This document shows, piece after piece, positions 47,101 through 58,557 of a stretch of DNA of 64,000 bases. Every line of letters starts with the position of its first letter. Positions within the stretch are counted from its first letter, which is position 1. The notes under the pieces were generated by a model, which did no database searches, was not told the DNA's origin, and saw only the letters and a program-made list of their open reading frames with translations. Source of the DNA: Gymnothorax reevesii (Eukaryota; Chordata; Actinopteri; Anguilliformes; Muraenidae); contig CM056583.1 in NCBI GenBank assembly GCA_029721435.1, positions 56,542,120-56,606,119 on the forward strand, read 5' to 3'. Made by a program: the position numbers and the translations under genes.

Positions 47101-50100
47101 TGTTATACTTGAAGGCCACGAAAGGGCCTGGCTAGCTAAATGCATTCACACAAGCGCATACCAATGGGAGAAAAAGTGACACAAGCGTAATTAACGTTAG
47201 TATTATTCACTACACCGAAGAAAATCTAGAAATTATTGAATGCATTTACTGATGATCTTGGGCAAACTCAGGGTTAATTGCCGAAGAATGCTTAAACAAA
47301 TGAACTGATAAATACCCAAAGTTTTGGTAAATGCTTTTAGGTGGCTTTTTAATACAGTCGGGTGGGTTTAGAATTCTTTCTGAGGTGCGCTTCGCGAAAG
47401 CGTAGTTTCTAAGTTAGCAAATTAAATACAGTCAGTGGTCCCAACTTAAAGTTACTGTAAGTTACTATCTGCGCTTTCGGGAAACTCTCCCCTGTGGAGA
47501 GGAAACCATACAACCTATCTGGCAACAATACGTAAAAAATGAGGATAAGAAGGCAGAATTTGCTTGAACTTCTGACGTACATGTAGAGATCAATTATACG
47601 GTTGGATTAAAGGTTAGAAGCAACGTTATCATTGTTTTTGTAAGAATAACGTAGCTTTTTGGGGGAAACAAAAAGGATCAGTGAGTGAATAAAGCTGCCT
47701 GTAATGAGTTTCGCATCTCTTCCATGTATTTGGGAGCGCTAATTTGGGCGCATTTAGTTTGGGCTCACCGTTAAACGGCCTAGCCAAGCTGTAATCTAAA
47801 GGCCTGAGAACTGCCCTATGTTTTTAGCTGCCTCAAGCACAACTTTAGCTACACAGAATGTCGTTTGCCATTATTCCATGGACGCCTGGTTTCTGTTTAA
47901 GTTTGCTTTGACCATTGTAGAAAGTCTCACCACGTCCTGCACAGACGGACCTCTGCCACAAAATTCTGTCCGAGTGAACTCCTCTCAAGCTGTAACCCTA
48001 ACTTCTCTCCTATTACATTTGGATGCTCACTTTTTGTTCTGCTAATATTCAATATTACTTATACAACTACTACTACTACTACTGCAAATAATAATAATAA
48101 TAATAATAGTAATATTTTCAAGATGGAATTAAGGAACATTCAGCTCATTTCACATCAATAAAAATGTGTGTATTGAACTGGAGAAATTGAGTAAGTACAA
48201 ACTTGTTCCACAACAAACATTAGCATGTCTAGGTTAGCTTAGATTAGGTTGTCCCCTCCAGGTCAGCCCATACAGGCCCCACACATGCAAAATATTATTA
48301 CCTGGAAAGCGAGAGAACAAAGAAAACCTCTTTAGAGAGAGACGGCGAGGACGAGACGATGCCACGGAGGGAGATAGACTGGGAGTGACCGCTGAAACAG
48401 CAAGACAAATGGAGATAGAGAAGGAGAGAAGGAGTGGAACAAAGAAAAAGACCAATAACGATAGAGACATGGGGGGACAGGGAAAAGGGTAGAGGGTAGA
48501 CAAAGGGATAGGGGGGGCAGAGAAATGGATACTTTGATTTAGACAGGTTCCCCATGGACTTACAAGCAAAAAACTTCAACAGGGATATCTGTGGATGTGA
48601 ATTCACTCACTTATGGTGCTTTTCCACTACATGGAACCAGCTCAACTACACTTGACTCTACTCGCCTTTATTGGCTTCCCATCAGGCAAAAGTTGTGGTT
48701 GGTACCAGGTGATTTCTTTGTATCGCCTTCTTTGGTTTGTACCAAAGAGTGATGTAAAAACACTGCGGCCTACTGACTGGCCAGTGAGAATGCCTAATGG
48801 AGGATGGGACGGTTTTTACAGTTAACTCTGTACTCTGCTTGAAAGCTTTGTTCTCTTTGGTTGGCTGGCTGTTGAAAATCTCACATCTAACAATCAAGCT
48901 TATTTTACTCTTATACTTGGGTTAAATCAATACTTGCCAACACAAAAGCAGATAACATTAGCCAGGGCTATGAGCCATTGTTTACATTCAATTCTCTTGA
49001 GTTGCTATACCAAGAACCAAGAACAAAATTACTTAAATATCCTCTATAGTTCCAGTGTGTGACGTTTTATGCAGCATCGGTATGATGACCAGCTTCACTG
49101 AGGGGTTCCTATGTGCACCTGGTTTCAAATGCAAGCAGAGTCCGGTGGAGTTGAGCCAGCACCATGCAGTGGAAAAAGCGCCATTAGATGGAACTTACAA
49201 CAAGGATGGGACCACATGGGGGTCAATTCCATTTCTGTTCACCATATCAGGACTCCAAGGGCCATAATGCCTTAACTTATTTAACCTGTAATTAAAGTTC
49301 AATTCATTTCCCTGACTGATTGAACTGAAATGGAACTGAAAGAGACAAACACCATTGTCAAAACATATACATAGGACCATGTACGTAAAACTGAATTTGA
49401 AGTCTGTTTAGAAAATACATCAGGCATGGGAAGTACACAGCATTTAAAATGAATACAAAGAACATCAATCTTGAACAGGGGCAATACCTAAAGACAAATA
49501 CAAACCTTGATCTGAGTCACAAATTTTGGAAAGCGGGGTACATATAAATGTCTTATTGAGGACTTCACATTGACAGAGAGAGTAAAACCAAAACAAAACA
49601 AAAAAATATGGAAGGAGAGCTAGGCAAGACCAAAGAAGAGGACAAATACATTCTCTCATGACTGGTCAAACAGTGAGGCTAGAGACTGCAGGTGACATAA
49701 GAGAGAATACACACAAAACACTAACAAGAGCTAAGGAAAAACGGAACCAGAGATGTGAATAAGGAATGGGACTGAAAACATTAACAGCCATAAGACCTCT
49801 TGAGAACTTATATAAACAAACACTTAAAACCTTGGACAAAAAGCTTCTGCAGTTTCATCGTTGCACTGTAGTAGAGAAATACAACTTACTGAGCTTTGAT
49901 CATTTTCGATTCCGGTCTATAAAATTTGAAATGGTTTGGCTCTTCCTCCTCCTTTGTTTATACTTGTTCATTGAATTCTAGATCATCATGAATTTCCTCC
50001 ATACAGGATTGTACTATACCATTTCGTCGGTCTGCATTTGGGCAATCAGCTTTCTCTGTACAAGCTGCTAAAGAGTGGAACTCTGCCTATCAATGCGAGG

Positions 50101-53100
50101 AGTTGCATCTCTTCTAACACTTTCAAATCAAACATAAAATGTCTGTTACAAGAAGAACAACTCTGTGCTCACTGACTATCAACTGTACTATTAGGAACCC
50201 TGATTTGTTTTTATCTGCTCGACAAGCATGCATTCAGTATGCGCCACTGAGTGCACCTTTGTGTTACGTGTTTTTGTGCGCTCTTTTTCATATTTTAGTC
50301 TGTACTGTTTGCTGTGTGGTTTCTTGGTTTGGACCTCCCACGGGATAGCAGATGCAAATTAGCTTAAAGCTATAATCTGGTACAGTGCATCTAATTGTGA
50401 CATGTATGGTCATACAGTACATGGTCCCTTGTAAATCGAAATAATAAATAAATAAAATAAATAAATATACAAAGCATTTTATGCTGTAATAGACATGTGG
50501 GTCACCATCCGCCGGCCTGTAATGCCTCAAATATTGACCGCTTAACACTTGTAACCACTCTTTGAGTACACCTGGCTGGATCCAGTTCCTTGGCATGTTG
50601 CACCTCATGCACACCCAACAAAACTACTCAAGCCCTTTATTAAATGCATCAGCAGGGCTTGTATTGGAACCAGTACTTGTAGGCAAGAAATGCCCCCTTT
50701 TATCTCGCAGTTGGGTGGCACACCATAGAAAAAGAAACATGCTGATGTTGATAGATTTTGAAGTGATGAATCAAAATCAGCCAGATGGGTGTTGCAAATC
50801 CCTGCATTAAATTAGCTTCACGCATTTAAAAATAGCCGGTCAAAATGATGCAAGCACTTTTGGGGCCAATTAGAATGTGGCAAATGGCTCAATATAACTA
50901 GTTACATAGAAAATCAATCAGTTAAGCGCTCAAGTGGGTAAAAATCCAGAAAAAACCAGGAAGATGCTCTTTAGTATGGAGTTGGCATATGAAACAAACA
51001 AACAGATGGTCTAAGGCAACTCCTTCTGGTATAAACATAAAAAGTCTTTATTACTTGGCTAGTTCATAATAGAACAATAAAATGCCTACATGTTTCGGCA
51101 GGTAGCCTTCATCAGGGCAAAATGGCAAATTTTTTTTTTTTTTTGCCATTTTGCCCTGATGAAGGCTACCTCCCGAAACATGTAGGCATTTTATTGTTCT
51201 ATTATGAACTAGCCAAGTAATAAAGGCTTTTTATGTTTATACCAGAAGAGTTGCCTAAGACCATCTGTTTGTTTGTTTCATATAACTAGTTATATTTTGT
51301 ATTTTCAATATCCATCGATTAGGAATTGCGTCTTGAAGGTGTAGCACAACGGTGATCAATATAAACATGTATTTTGGAGGTTTTTTTTTCAGAAAGAATT
51401 CTATTGTCCTATGTATTGAATGCAGTCTCAAGATTGCTTTTTATGATTCAGATTAGTTTTAGAGAATGTCACTGCTCCAACCCCTTGGGGGCGTATACAC
51501 GTCTTCTCCTTCACATTTCATTTCTTATATTACTGTTTTTTTTCCTTTTTACATGAATGAAATTAAAATAAATGGAAAATGGAAATAAAAACAGTTACAA
51601 AATTAGCATTTCCCAATCATTGAGAGATAGTGTGCTTCAAAAGTTTTTCTTTTTGAGTTTGGTCAGCTATTGCCAATTATTTGAGACAGTCCCCAAAAAT
51701 GATCAACATCTATTCTTTATCACCATTAATATATTTTTAAATTCAAGCATTTTCCACAGTACTTCAAAACTGATTTTCATTTATTTCAAGTTTTTTTTGT
51801 TGGTTTTGTCCACTGTGTAAAGGGTGATTTTCACCTTTAATGCAACTTGTGACTCAAAGCTCATTCCTACTAAAAACAACAGAATATTTACCACAATGCT
51901 TCTGCGGTGGAAAACAGAGCTTGTTGAAACTTGAGTTGGGATCATCTGTTTACACTCTAAATATCTCCTTTGTGTACCACACGTTTATTGTGGACTTCTG
52001 ACAATCTTTTCAAAATATTGTATATAATTTTTCTGATATTCTCCGTTTTCTCACACATCATTTAACCACGATAGTCTTACACAGCGAGGGGGCACACCCA
52101 GAATCTTGCCTGCGACAATTTCATATTTCCGCAACAACTTTAAAAAACTTGACATACCTCGACCTTAAGCTTTAGAAATGCAGATCTGCAGCAGACCTGG
52201 GGCCTTATTTATAAAAATTATGTGAATTTCATACATTGCCTATACTCAAAAAAAGGAGAAACTGTGTATAGTGAAAATTATAAGTCTGTGTGAAAATTAA
52301 ATGAAATGCAACTTCTATTTCATAAATCAGGATTGGCTTGGTATTTTTCTTATGCATACTATCATATTAAATTTTGGTGTTTGCTTTAATGTCAATGTTT
52401 AATGTTTGTGTTTATAAATCAAAAATCTGCAAAACGAAAGGGTGTATGCATCATTTTTGTGCTTATGGAACGATTACAAATGAGGTCCCAGGTGCGAACC
52501 ATACCGTCCGCTGTGTGCAGGCATTGTTCACCTTAAATTATAAATACCTTAAAAACTGCAGGTTTTTGAAAGCCCCAACAAGTATATTTGAATTCTTCTT
52601 ATCAGAATCCATTATATCAGTCAATTTGGGTTTCTTCTGAGAGGTGCCACGAAACTCATTTTCTGGACGAGATGATCAACATGTTTTCACGCCTACTGGA
52701 TCCGCCAGGTGGCACTGCAAGAAAGACTTGTGAGCCACTGGTACTGGAAACTTCAAACAGTTCCAGTGTCTTAGTTGTGATACTTATTTTTTGCCACTAG
52801 GTGTCCACTATGCAACATCAATTCCTAAGCCACGAGCAGTTTTCAATTAATCTCACTCAGCAGTGCAACAATGCATCCCTCAGGCAGCTCGAGTCACTTC
52901 AGTGATCAATAAGCTTTATCCACAATAAATATAACAGGCAGAGTGACTCAGCAAATACAAACAGCAACTGCACGGTTCACTGTACCACTCTGAAACGCGC
53001 TACCATATGTTCAAGCCCCGAAAGCTAATTCATGAAGCAAAAATACTCCTTAAAATGTCACATAACAACATTTTCCATCTTTGCATTACAAACAGGAAAA

Positions 53101-56100
53101 TACTGCAGAATAGCTGTTAAAAAAATTCAACAACAGCATTATTGTAGCATCACTAAATGTCAAACAATCAAATTCTCTTCTGGACATTTCAGGTCCAAAA
53201 ACAAAAGAAGTCTAAAAAAATGAATAAATACATGAATGCAGAGGGACTAACAGACCATTCATTGAGAGAATGTAAACGGAAATGCTATTCCAAGAAGTTA
53301 CCTTAACATTAAGGAATCCTGCTTGTCAATAATGCATTATTGGCCCTTAAAAAGCTTTACTATGTGAGAGGGTAGAGATGGAAAGAGATGGAGAGATGGA
53401 AATGGGCAGGAGGAGGTACTCACCCAAGGGAGCAGAGCTTAAAGCCATGACGCCATAGTAGGAGAAAGGCCCTGTCTCAAACTTCATGTTCTCATTCCCT
53501 GCCTCCACCTCAACCCGACCCTGAGGGGTAAAACCAAAGCCTGAGTCAAAATCATGAGGTGCCTGACAAGTTATCTCTTTTTCAGAAGTAGCTACATATG
53601 GTGCTTATAGCAAAAGAAATTATAGTTGTTCCGACTTAATGATCAACGTAAACATTTAACTTTCGATACAGATTTGAGTAAAACTTTTACCGCAAAAAAA
53701 GCATAAACTGCTTTTTTTATTAAGCAAACCCAAAGCTGAGCTTGTACACAACACTCAGACTGAGCAGCTATGGTTAATCCTTGCAAACTAGGGCAAACAA
53801 AGAGCACATTTCAATCAATATTACTGGAACTCACTGTCTGTTTGTTTGAGAGGGGGTCGCGTGCAAGTCATTAGTGTTGGACTCAGAGAATGGAGGGGGT
53901 TCTAGAGTTCCAGTTCCAGTTCTAGTGGGATGAGCAAAAGTCTCCAGACACAAACACAATTCTTCTTTTTGGACCACTAATTGAGCCATTATATTTTACT
54001 TTACAGTTTTACTGCTTTATTGGTATTAGCTGAAGGAATATCTGAGGGTTGAATAGATCTTAACGGTTTAAATAAGTCCCAGGAAATTTCTGTTTCAACA
54101 TTTACCAGTCCAGCACCAGCAAGGGGTCAGGTGTGATGTAGATTGTATTGTTACGCCTATTGTGACCTTGGCAAAACCTTGGCTACATCTCAAGTAGAGC
54201 TGCCAATATCCGAGGCCACACCCCTTGGCATCAGATCCGACGACAACCAATTAGAAATGTACAGAATGTAGAAATGGAGGATCAGGAGCTCAGGGAACTG
54301 AGGAGGAGGAAAGAGCTCTGTTTGCATGCCCTACCACCACCTTGAAGGTGTTATATAGTCCCTACGCTGGAGCCAGCAAGTCACACTCTGTAACAAGACC
54401 TGTCTTCTCCGATTGCACCATGAGAATCATGGTTACAATATCCTCCTCAACTCTGTGAAAAGCATGTCATGCAAGCACTGGTGTCAGTGCTAGTGCTGTC
54501 TAACTGCTCTCTTGATCTTATCATTATTGCTCTACAATCGGTACAATGATAGAGTGGTGATTGGAAGTGAGAGATTAAGCCAGTTCACAGCAGGAGAGTC
54601 AATACACAATGGTCAAATTGATATGTAAATATTTGGACATTGACAATGCTATTAGGATTCTAACAGTGAAGCATAGAATAGTGGAGTTGAAATTAAATGA
54701 TAAATATGAGTTCGAAGTGAGGACATTCTGCTTCAGGCAGGAATTTGGCAGATAGTGAAAGAAATACCAAATTTTTAAATAGGTCTTCTTTTTCATGGAC
54801 CAAATGTATTTGGACAATTGGACACTCAGCTGGTCCGTGGCCAGGTGTGTTTTATCCCCTAATAATTTCCTTTAAAAGTGAACGATTACAGGCCTTACAA
54901 TTGTAGACACAACAGATTAACAGGAATAGCCCTTAAACATGGCAACCTGGAAGCCATTTTGAACGTGCATATAGTGTTTGGTTAAAAAAAGAGCATAGTG
55001 CACAGTTATACCATCGGCAAAACCAGCTAACAAAATTTGAGAAAGATATTCCCACAAAACTGCTTGATACAAAACACCTCCTCTACATCACAGTGACAAG
55101 GAATCTCAGAAAGTCAACTGCAAAATGCATAGTTCACATTGGTAACAGCATATTAAGCCCCATATTCAAAGTTATTAAAATACTGCCAGGATAAAAAATC
55201 CTTTTTCTTACTGCCAGTAGTTACACAGCAAGCTATATAGTAAAGTTAGCAGGTCCTCATGAGTGATAATGTAGTTAGGTTACTGGATATGGAGATCGGT
55301 GAACTTTCTCGCAAATAAAATGTATAGCAATAACTATTTTAGGCAACCTAAGAACCGTATATCAGCTTCTGATTCCTGACTGTCCGAAATTGTTGACTGC
55401 AATAATTCACTCTAAGTACAGGTAGGTAATGAAACACGACCCAGCTGGAAGTGAAGACAATGAAGTCGACAACAGCACTGTGGAGCCGCTTCTTCTCTTC
55501 TGATGTCATCTACTGTTTTGGAAGCTGTAGTTTTGGCTCTTTTGGTCATTTTCAGATTTTCCTCCAATTGGAATCAGATTCTCTGACAAATGTGTTGTTT
55601 TCACAAATTGAAGAGTATTTTCTCACAAATGCGTAAAAGCACATTTTCTCATTAAGGATACAAAGTGAAATTAGACTAAACGAAATATAAACGCCCCATG
55701 TCAAATATTGATGCCACATGGAGTTAACAACTCTGAGGCTACATTCAGACAGCAGGCAAATGTGGCCCAAATCCGATTTTTTTTACCCATATATGACCTG
55801 TATCCGATCTGTTAAAGACAGTTTGAACAGCACAAATTCGATTTTTTAAAACCCAACCCAGGCCACTTTCATATGTGGTCCTAAATCCGATACATATCAG
55901 AAATCGTGCAATGCGACTGCTGTCTGAACGGCCAGGTGACATTTATCCGACCTTTACGTCATTGAAATGCCGAGACGAGATGCCTCCCTATTTACTTGCG
56001 TCAACAAACAGTGCCTGCCTGCGTGGTCACGTATTACCTCAGGACCTCTTTTGCACATACGGGTCACTTCAGGGTCGCATTCAGTTCATACTCAAAACTG

Positions 56101-58557
56101 ATAGGAGTCGCATATAATGTGTAATATGAACGAACACACAAAAAATCGGATTTCTCCAAAAAATCCAAATTGCGCATCAAGACCTGCAGTCTGAACGTAG
56201 CCTGAGTGAGCATATGCTGACTTTTACTTGTACAATAGGGATATTTCTCTTGATTTGTGCACATTTTTTAATCCATCTCTCTGTCAGTGAGCATTTGCTC
56301 AGTGATACAGTGATTTCACTCAGTACATGGGTGTGGGATTTCCTGATGGTGATCAGACAGAATGAGCAGTACCCAGATACTCCCTATACAGGGGACAATA
56401 AAAGGCCCCCCCAGAATGTCAAATTTAGTCAAAAGTCATCACGCCTCAGATGTCTCAGGTCATGCGGGAACGTGCCATTGGCATGCTGGATGTAGGAATG
56501 CAGTTCCTTGAAGCTGAGCACATTCCAGTTGGCCTGCGTATGGGCAACTGGCCTGCGTATTCGCCGGACATGTCGCCCATAGAGCATCTTTGGGATGTTC
56601 TGGATCAACATGTCCACGACCATGTTCCAGTTCCGGATAGTGAGTGCCAGCTCTGTGTGGCCCTCGGGGAAGAATGGAATAACATTCCACAGGCCACGAC
56701 AGACAACCTGATCAACTCCATGCGAAGGAGAAGTGTTGCTCTGAGAGACGCAAATGGTGGACACACAAGATATTGAACATTCAATTTCTTCAACCTGACC
56801 CCCAACGTGTTCAAAGGATTGTCACTCCTTTAAAGATGCCAAAGATGGACTGTGATCTGAAGATTAGTCATCAACAAAAATGAATTTTGATTTGCTTCAT
56901 ATATTGCATAACCCTTATGTTAATAAAAACTCTAAAATTTGACATGGGGCATTTATATTTTTGTTGAGTGTACTTTAATAAATAAAATGATTATCCTGCA
57001 CATCCTTACCAATGGCCATGTGTATTTGCAGAATGATTTCTGTGACTTATCTGATAATTGATTTAGTTAATTGATTTGTCAATTGAGTGCTTAATTAATT
57101 ATTATCGTCAATATTGCAGGCACCGTTACTGCTTATTAATTATGTTTTTTTTTGTTTTATATTGTTTCTTCACATGTGCCTGTTCTTATATTCACACCAA
57201 TATACTGTGTTAATGGTTTAAACATTGATGTAGTTTAAAGAAAGAAGTATTGGAGGGTGGGATTATAGGGAGGTAGGGGAAGAGACTGACATCATATGAC
57301 TTAAGCGCAGAATTACCCTTTCAAATTTGTTATTGATGAATGTAATTGTAAACCATGTACAGTTATACACCTGAAACTTCAGCATTTGGATTTAATGTCA
57401 ATGTTAGGAATCATTTATATGCCCTTTGGTGGAGGTGGGGGGTGGGGGAGGGATCATTTATATCTTGTTCAAGCCACCAAGTTACGTCCAAATATATTTG
57501 TCTGTGCTAGTGTTTTTGTTTCTGTTATACTCTTCCTCAGAGGAGAGGTTTCAACATGATTTTTGATATAATTATTTCTAAACAAATACATAGATGTAAA
57601 CAACAACAACAATAATATTAACAAGTCGACATGGTCTACAACATCCCCCGCCAATGCGCTTCTCATTTTCGAACTCGATCAAGGCCTTTATGGTCTGAAG
57701 CTACACACCAAATTTGGTTATTGTATCTGTAGTAGTTTCTGAGTAAAGCTGTCCCCTTTATCTCGGACGGACGGACGGACGCACGGACGGACGGAGGTCA
57801 AACCTATATCCCCCTCCCACTTCGTGTTGGCGGGGGATAATAAAGCTGACTTCTAAAAAGGAGGGGTGGTGGCGGGGGAAAAAAAAATTAGCGATAACAA
57901 GAATTGAAATCAAATAGACATCGGACAACAGACCATAGATGATATGGGATTTCATCAACCCACTATCAGACATGACGGTGGGCTAAACAAAGAAGCATCA
58001 AAACCTTAGGCAACTGCAAATGAGGCTCAAAATCAATTTCTATGAAAAGTGACATACTCAGATTTTCCAGATCATAGCAGACTTGTGTTAAAATGATCAC
58101 AGACAACAGCATACTTTAACCACAGCTTTGTGTACATGGTAATATAAGCATTGTGGTTATGTTAGAGTTGGAGGGGTCTGTGTTTCATGCCCCATGGATA
58201 GTCTCATGAACTGAGAGTCACTTTGGATTAAAAAAAAAAAAAAACTGCTGAACTGGAATACAGTCAAATAGCTGCTATTGGAACAGATGAGATGAGAGGG
58301 CAAGCACCACTGAACAGAGTTATGTCATCATCAACAGTATCTGCTCCTGACGCATCTCTCACCAACAGAATCTCCAATGCAGCGTACCTGAAGGATGAGG
58401 ATAAAGTAGTCCACGGCCTTGCCCCGCTGGTAGACATAGTGCTGCGGGGAATACTTGCAGCTCTCATTGAAGATGATTTCCTGGATGACGTGTGGATGCC
58501 TGAGGATCCTCAGCAGCACCCTCTCAGTGATGTGGGGAGGGCTGAACAGGCTCACCT
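41100..58557 (-). CDS. cnnm4: cnnm4-like CNNM magnesium transporter, 3' exons only
   Basis: Four coding exons (170, 97, 176 and 252 nt) encode the last 230 or so residues. CNNM4 is a basolateral plasma-membrane protein that extrudes Mg2+, by Na+/Mg2+ exchange in the proposed model. Exons 4 and 5 carry the end of the cyclic-nucleotide-binding-like domain ([39 protein letters not shown]). Exon 6 has [16 protein letters not shown] and exon 7 [19 protein letters not shown], and the protein ends in [10 protein letters not shown]. The family is certain. cnnm4 rather than cnnm2 is inferred from position: it lies directly upstream of cnnm3 on the same strand, the arrangement known for CNNM4-CNNM3. 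The membrane and CBS exons were not found before 64000, so they lie beyond the window. Confidence 0.82.
41352..43953 (-). other. cnnm4 intron 6
   Basis: Intron of 2.6 kb. 41893-42183 looks like a MITE with GTGCTGCGAAAAG and TTTTGCAGTGC ends. The remainder is AT-rich with no other feature seen. Confidence 0.75.
41893..42183. mobile_element. Possible MITE (CACTGCAAAA-type ends)
   Basis: GTGCTGCGAAAAGTTTGTG at the left and the inverse of CAGATTTTGCAGTGCG at the right form imperfect inverted ends. The interior has repeated inverted AAGTCA/CTTATT words. Confidence 0.35.
43954..44129 (-). CDS. cnnm4: cnnm4 coding exon 6
   Basis: 176 nt. It encodes [17 protein letters not shown], a Ser-rich stretch, then [17 protein letters not shown]. 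The acceptor is GCATGTTTTAG, preceded 12 nt upstream by sense (TG)n. The donor is GTCAAG|GTAACG. Confidence 0.9.
44143..44198. repeat. (CA)n microsatellite at cnnm4 exon 6 acceptor
   Basis: CA units with AA and TA interruptions. On the sense strand it is (TG)n within about 15-70 nt of the 3' splice site. Confidence 0.95.
44651..44992. mobile_element. hAT-like MITE (GGGGCTGGGCAATA ends)
   Basis: GGGGCTGGGCAATACGGAC at the left and the inverse, TTGTTGCCCAGCCCT, at 44977-44991 are inverted ends of a widespread non-autonomous element type. The interior (TGTGATATTTTTGACTGTA and similar) has no frame. Confidence 0.75.
46852..47012. mobile_element. Short MITE (CCTGGTCCTGGAGAGC ends)
   Basis: CCCTGGTCCTGGAGAGC and its inverse GCTCTCCAGGACCAGG flank about 130 bp. 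The terminal repeats are almost perfect. Confidence 0.75.
47382..47493. mobile_element. Diverged relative of the 26592 MITE
   Basis: GAGGTGCGCTTCGCGAAAGC at the left and GCGCTTTCGGGAAACTCTCC at the right, with GTTAGCAA and GTTACTATC words inside. The size and layout match the copy at 26592. Confidence 0.55.
48064..48110. repeat. Trinucleotide microsatellite (ACT then AAT)
   Basis: About five ACT units, followed by AAT units. Confidence 0.9.
48302..48391 (-). CDS. Candidate 90-nt cassette exon of cnnm4
   Basis: Between exons 5 and 6 the minus strand has CTTGCTGTTTCAG|CG and, 90 nt later, CTTTCCAG|GTAATA. The interval is open in the cnnm4 phase (1 in, 1 out) and would add 30 residues containing [12 protein letters not shown] and [20 protein letters not shown]2 has an optional Ser/Arg-rich exon at the corresponding place, with a similar LSLSR-type core. 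The Py-rich surroundings could also produce this by chance, so this is a candidate, not an established exon. Confidence 0.4.
48613..49185. mobile_element. MITE with TGGTGCTTTTCCACTAC ends
   Basis: ATGGTGCTTTTCCACTACATGG at the left and the inverse, CCATGCAGTGGAAAAAGCGCC, at 49162-49182. The terminal word is that of a common fish hAT-like MITE. The interior is non-coding. Confidence 0.7.
49760..50467 (+). mobile_element. 5'-truncated LINE 3' end (Rex1/CR1-like)
   Basis: The plus strand encodes [20 protein letters not shown], then [14 protein letters not shown]. After frame breaks it encodes [20 protein letters not shown], the C-terminal tail of a CR1/Rex1-group reverse transcriptase. It ends in CCCTTGTAAATCGAAATAAT plus an (AAATA)n tail. 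It lies antisense to cnnm4 in intron 5 and is inactive. Confidence 0.72.
50987..51283. repeat. Long inverted repeat (arms ~142 bp)
   Basis: The arm at 50987-51129 (containing TGGTATAAACATAAAAAG and ATGCCTACATGTTTCGGCAG) is repeated as its reverse complement at 51142-51283, with only a few differences (GTC/GCC, CAG/GAG and one inserted C). The loop is a T run. It would fold into a hairpin in the cnnm4 pre-mRNA or in single-stranded DNA. Confidence 0.95.
53424..53520 (-). CDS. cnnm4: cnnm4 coding exon 5
   Basis: 97 nt. It encodes [20 protein letters not shown] then [12 protein letters not shown]. The acceptor is TACCCCTCAG and the donor TTGG|GTGAGT. Confidence 0.92.
54624..54930. mobile_element. 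Tc1-like fragment (ATATTTGGACA end)
   Basis: GTAAATATTTGGACATTGAC at 54624 matches a known style of Tc1 terminal repeat. CAAATGTATTTGGACAATTG appears at about 54800 and GCTGGTCCGTGGCCAGGTGT after it. There is no intact frame and the second end is unclear. Confidence 0.4.
55735..56203. mobile_element. Nested MITE (AGGCTACRTTCAGAC ends)
   Basis: GAGGCTACATTCAGACAGCA at the left and the inverse, CTGCAGTCTGAACGTAGCCT, at the right. AAATCCGATTTTTT and its inverse occur subterminally. Such ends are common in fish non-autonomous hAT-like elements. Target duplication not resolved. Confidence 0.65.
56450..56776 (+). pseudogene. Tc1-like transposase with central deletion
   Basis: A 108-codon open frame joins the very N-terminus of the transposase ([17 protein letters not shown]) directly to its C-terminal third ([10 protein letters not shown], then [20 protein letters not shown], where the E of PIEHLWD is the third catalytic residue). 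It then runs to the normal C-terminus ([20 protein letters not shown] then TRY). The DNA-binding domain and first two catalytic Asp residues are gone, so it cannot transpose itself. Confidence 0.8.
57643..57840. repeat. Dispersed repeat with (GGAC)n and CCCCGCCAA ends
   Basis: CCCCCGCCAATGCG at the left and CGTGTTGGCGGGGGATA at the right are inverted. Between them are CTGAAGCTACACACCAAATT and a run of GGAC units (57763-57796). The sequence style is that of a widely dispersed repeat found in many aquatic animals. Confidence 0.6.
58388..58557 (-). CDS. cnnm4: cnnm4 coding exon 4 (CNBH domain)
   Basis: 170 nt, entering in phase 1. It encodes [20 protein letters not shown], then [13 protein letters not shown] and the stretch ending YFILILQ. 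The acceptor is CTCCCCCCAG and the donor CTTCAG|GTACGC. The exon numbering assumes the same structure as cnnm3. Confidence 0.92.

Larger units (their letters stand above)
44130..53423 (-). other. cnnm4 intron 5, repeat-rich (9.3 kb)
   Basis: This long intron holds the (TG)n tract next to exon 6, four MITEs (44651, 46852, 47382, 48613), the candidate cassette exon, a plus-strand LINE 3' end (49760) and a long hairpin repeat (50987). At 52200 it reads GGGGCCTTATTTATAAAAA, similar to 8596. The remaining sequence shows nothing recognisable. Confidence 0.75.
55672..56972 (+). mobile_element. Internally deleted Tc1-like element
   Basis: AAATATAAACGCCCCATGTC at about 55687 and the inverse GACATGGGGCATTTATATTT at about 56940, then TTGTTGAGTGTA, are its inverted ends. 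The transposase gene (56441-56776) has lost its middle. A hAT-like MITE (55735-56203) sits just inside the left end. Confidence 0.78.
53521..58387 (-). other. cnnm4 intron 4
   Basis: Intron of 4.9 kb. It carries a Tc1 remnant (54624), a deleted Tc1 copy with a nested MITE (55672-56972), and a GGAC-repeat element (57643-57840). The rest shows nothing recognisable. Confidence 0.8.

Noticed and set aside
48234..48606. Two Ser/Pro/Leu-rich minus-strand frames over 100 codons.
   Set aside because: A consequence of a pyrimidine-rich tract; only the 90-nt splice-bounded part was kept, as a candidate exon.
57420..57455. G-rich run that could form a G-quadruplex.
   Set aside because: Short, intronic, on the antisense strand of cnnm4, and nothing around it suggests a role.
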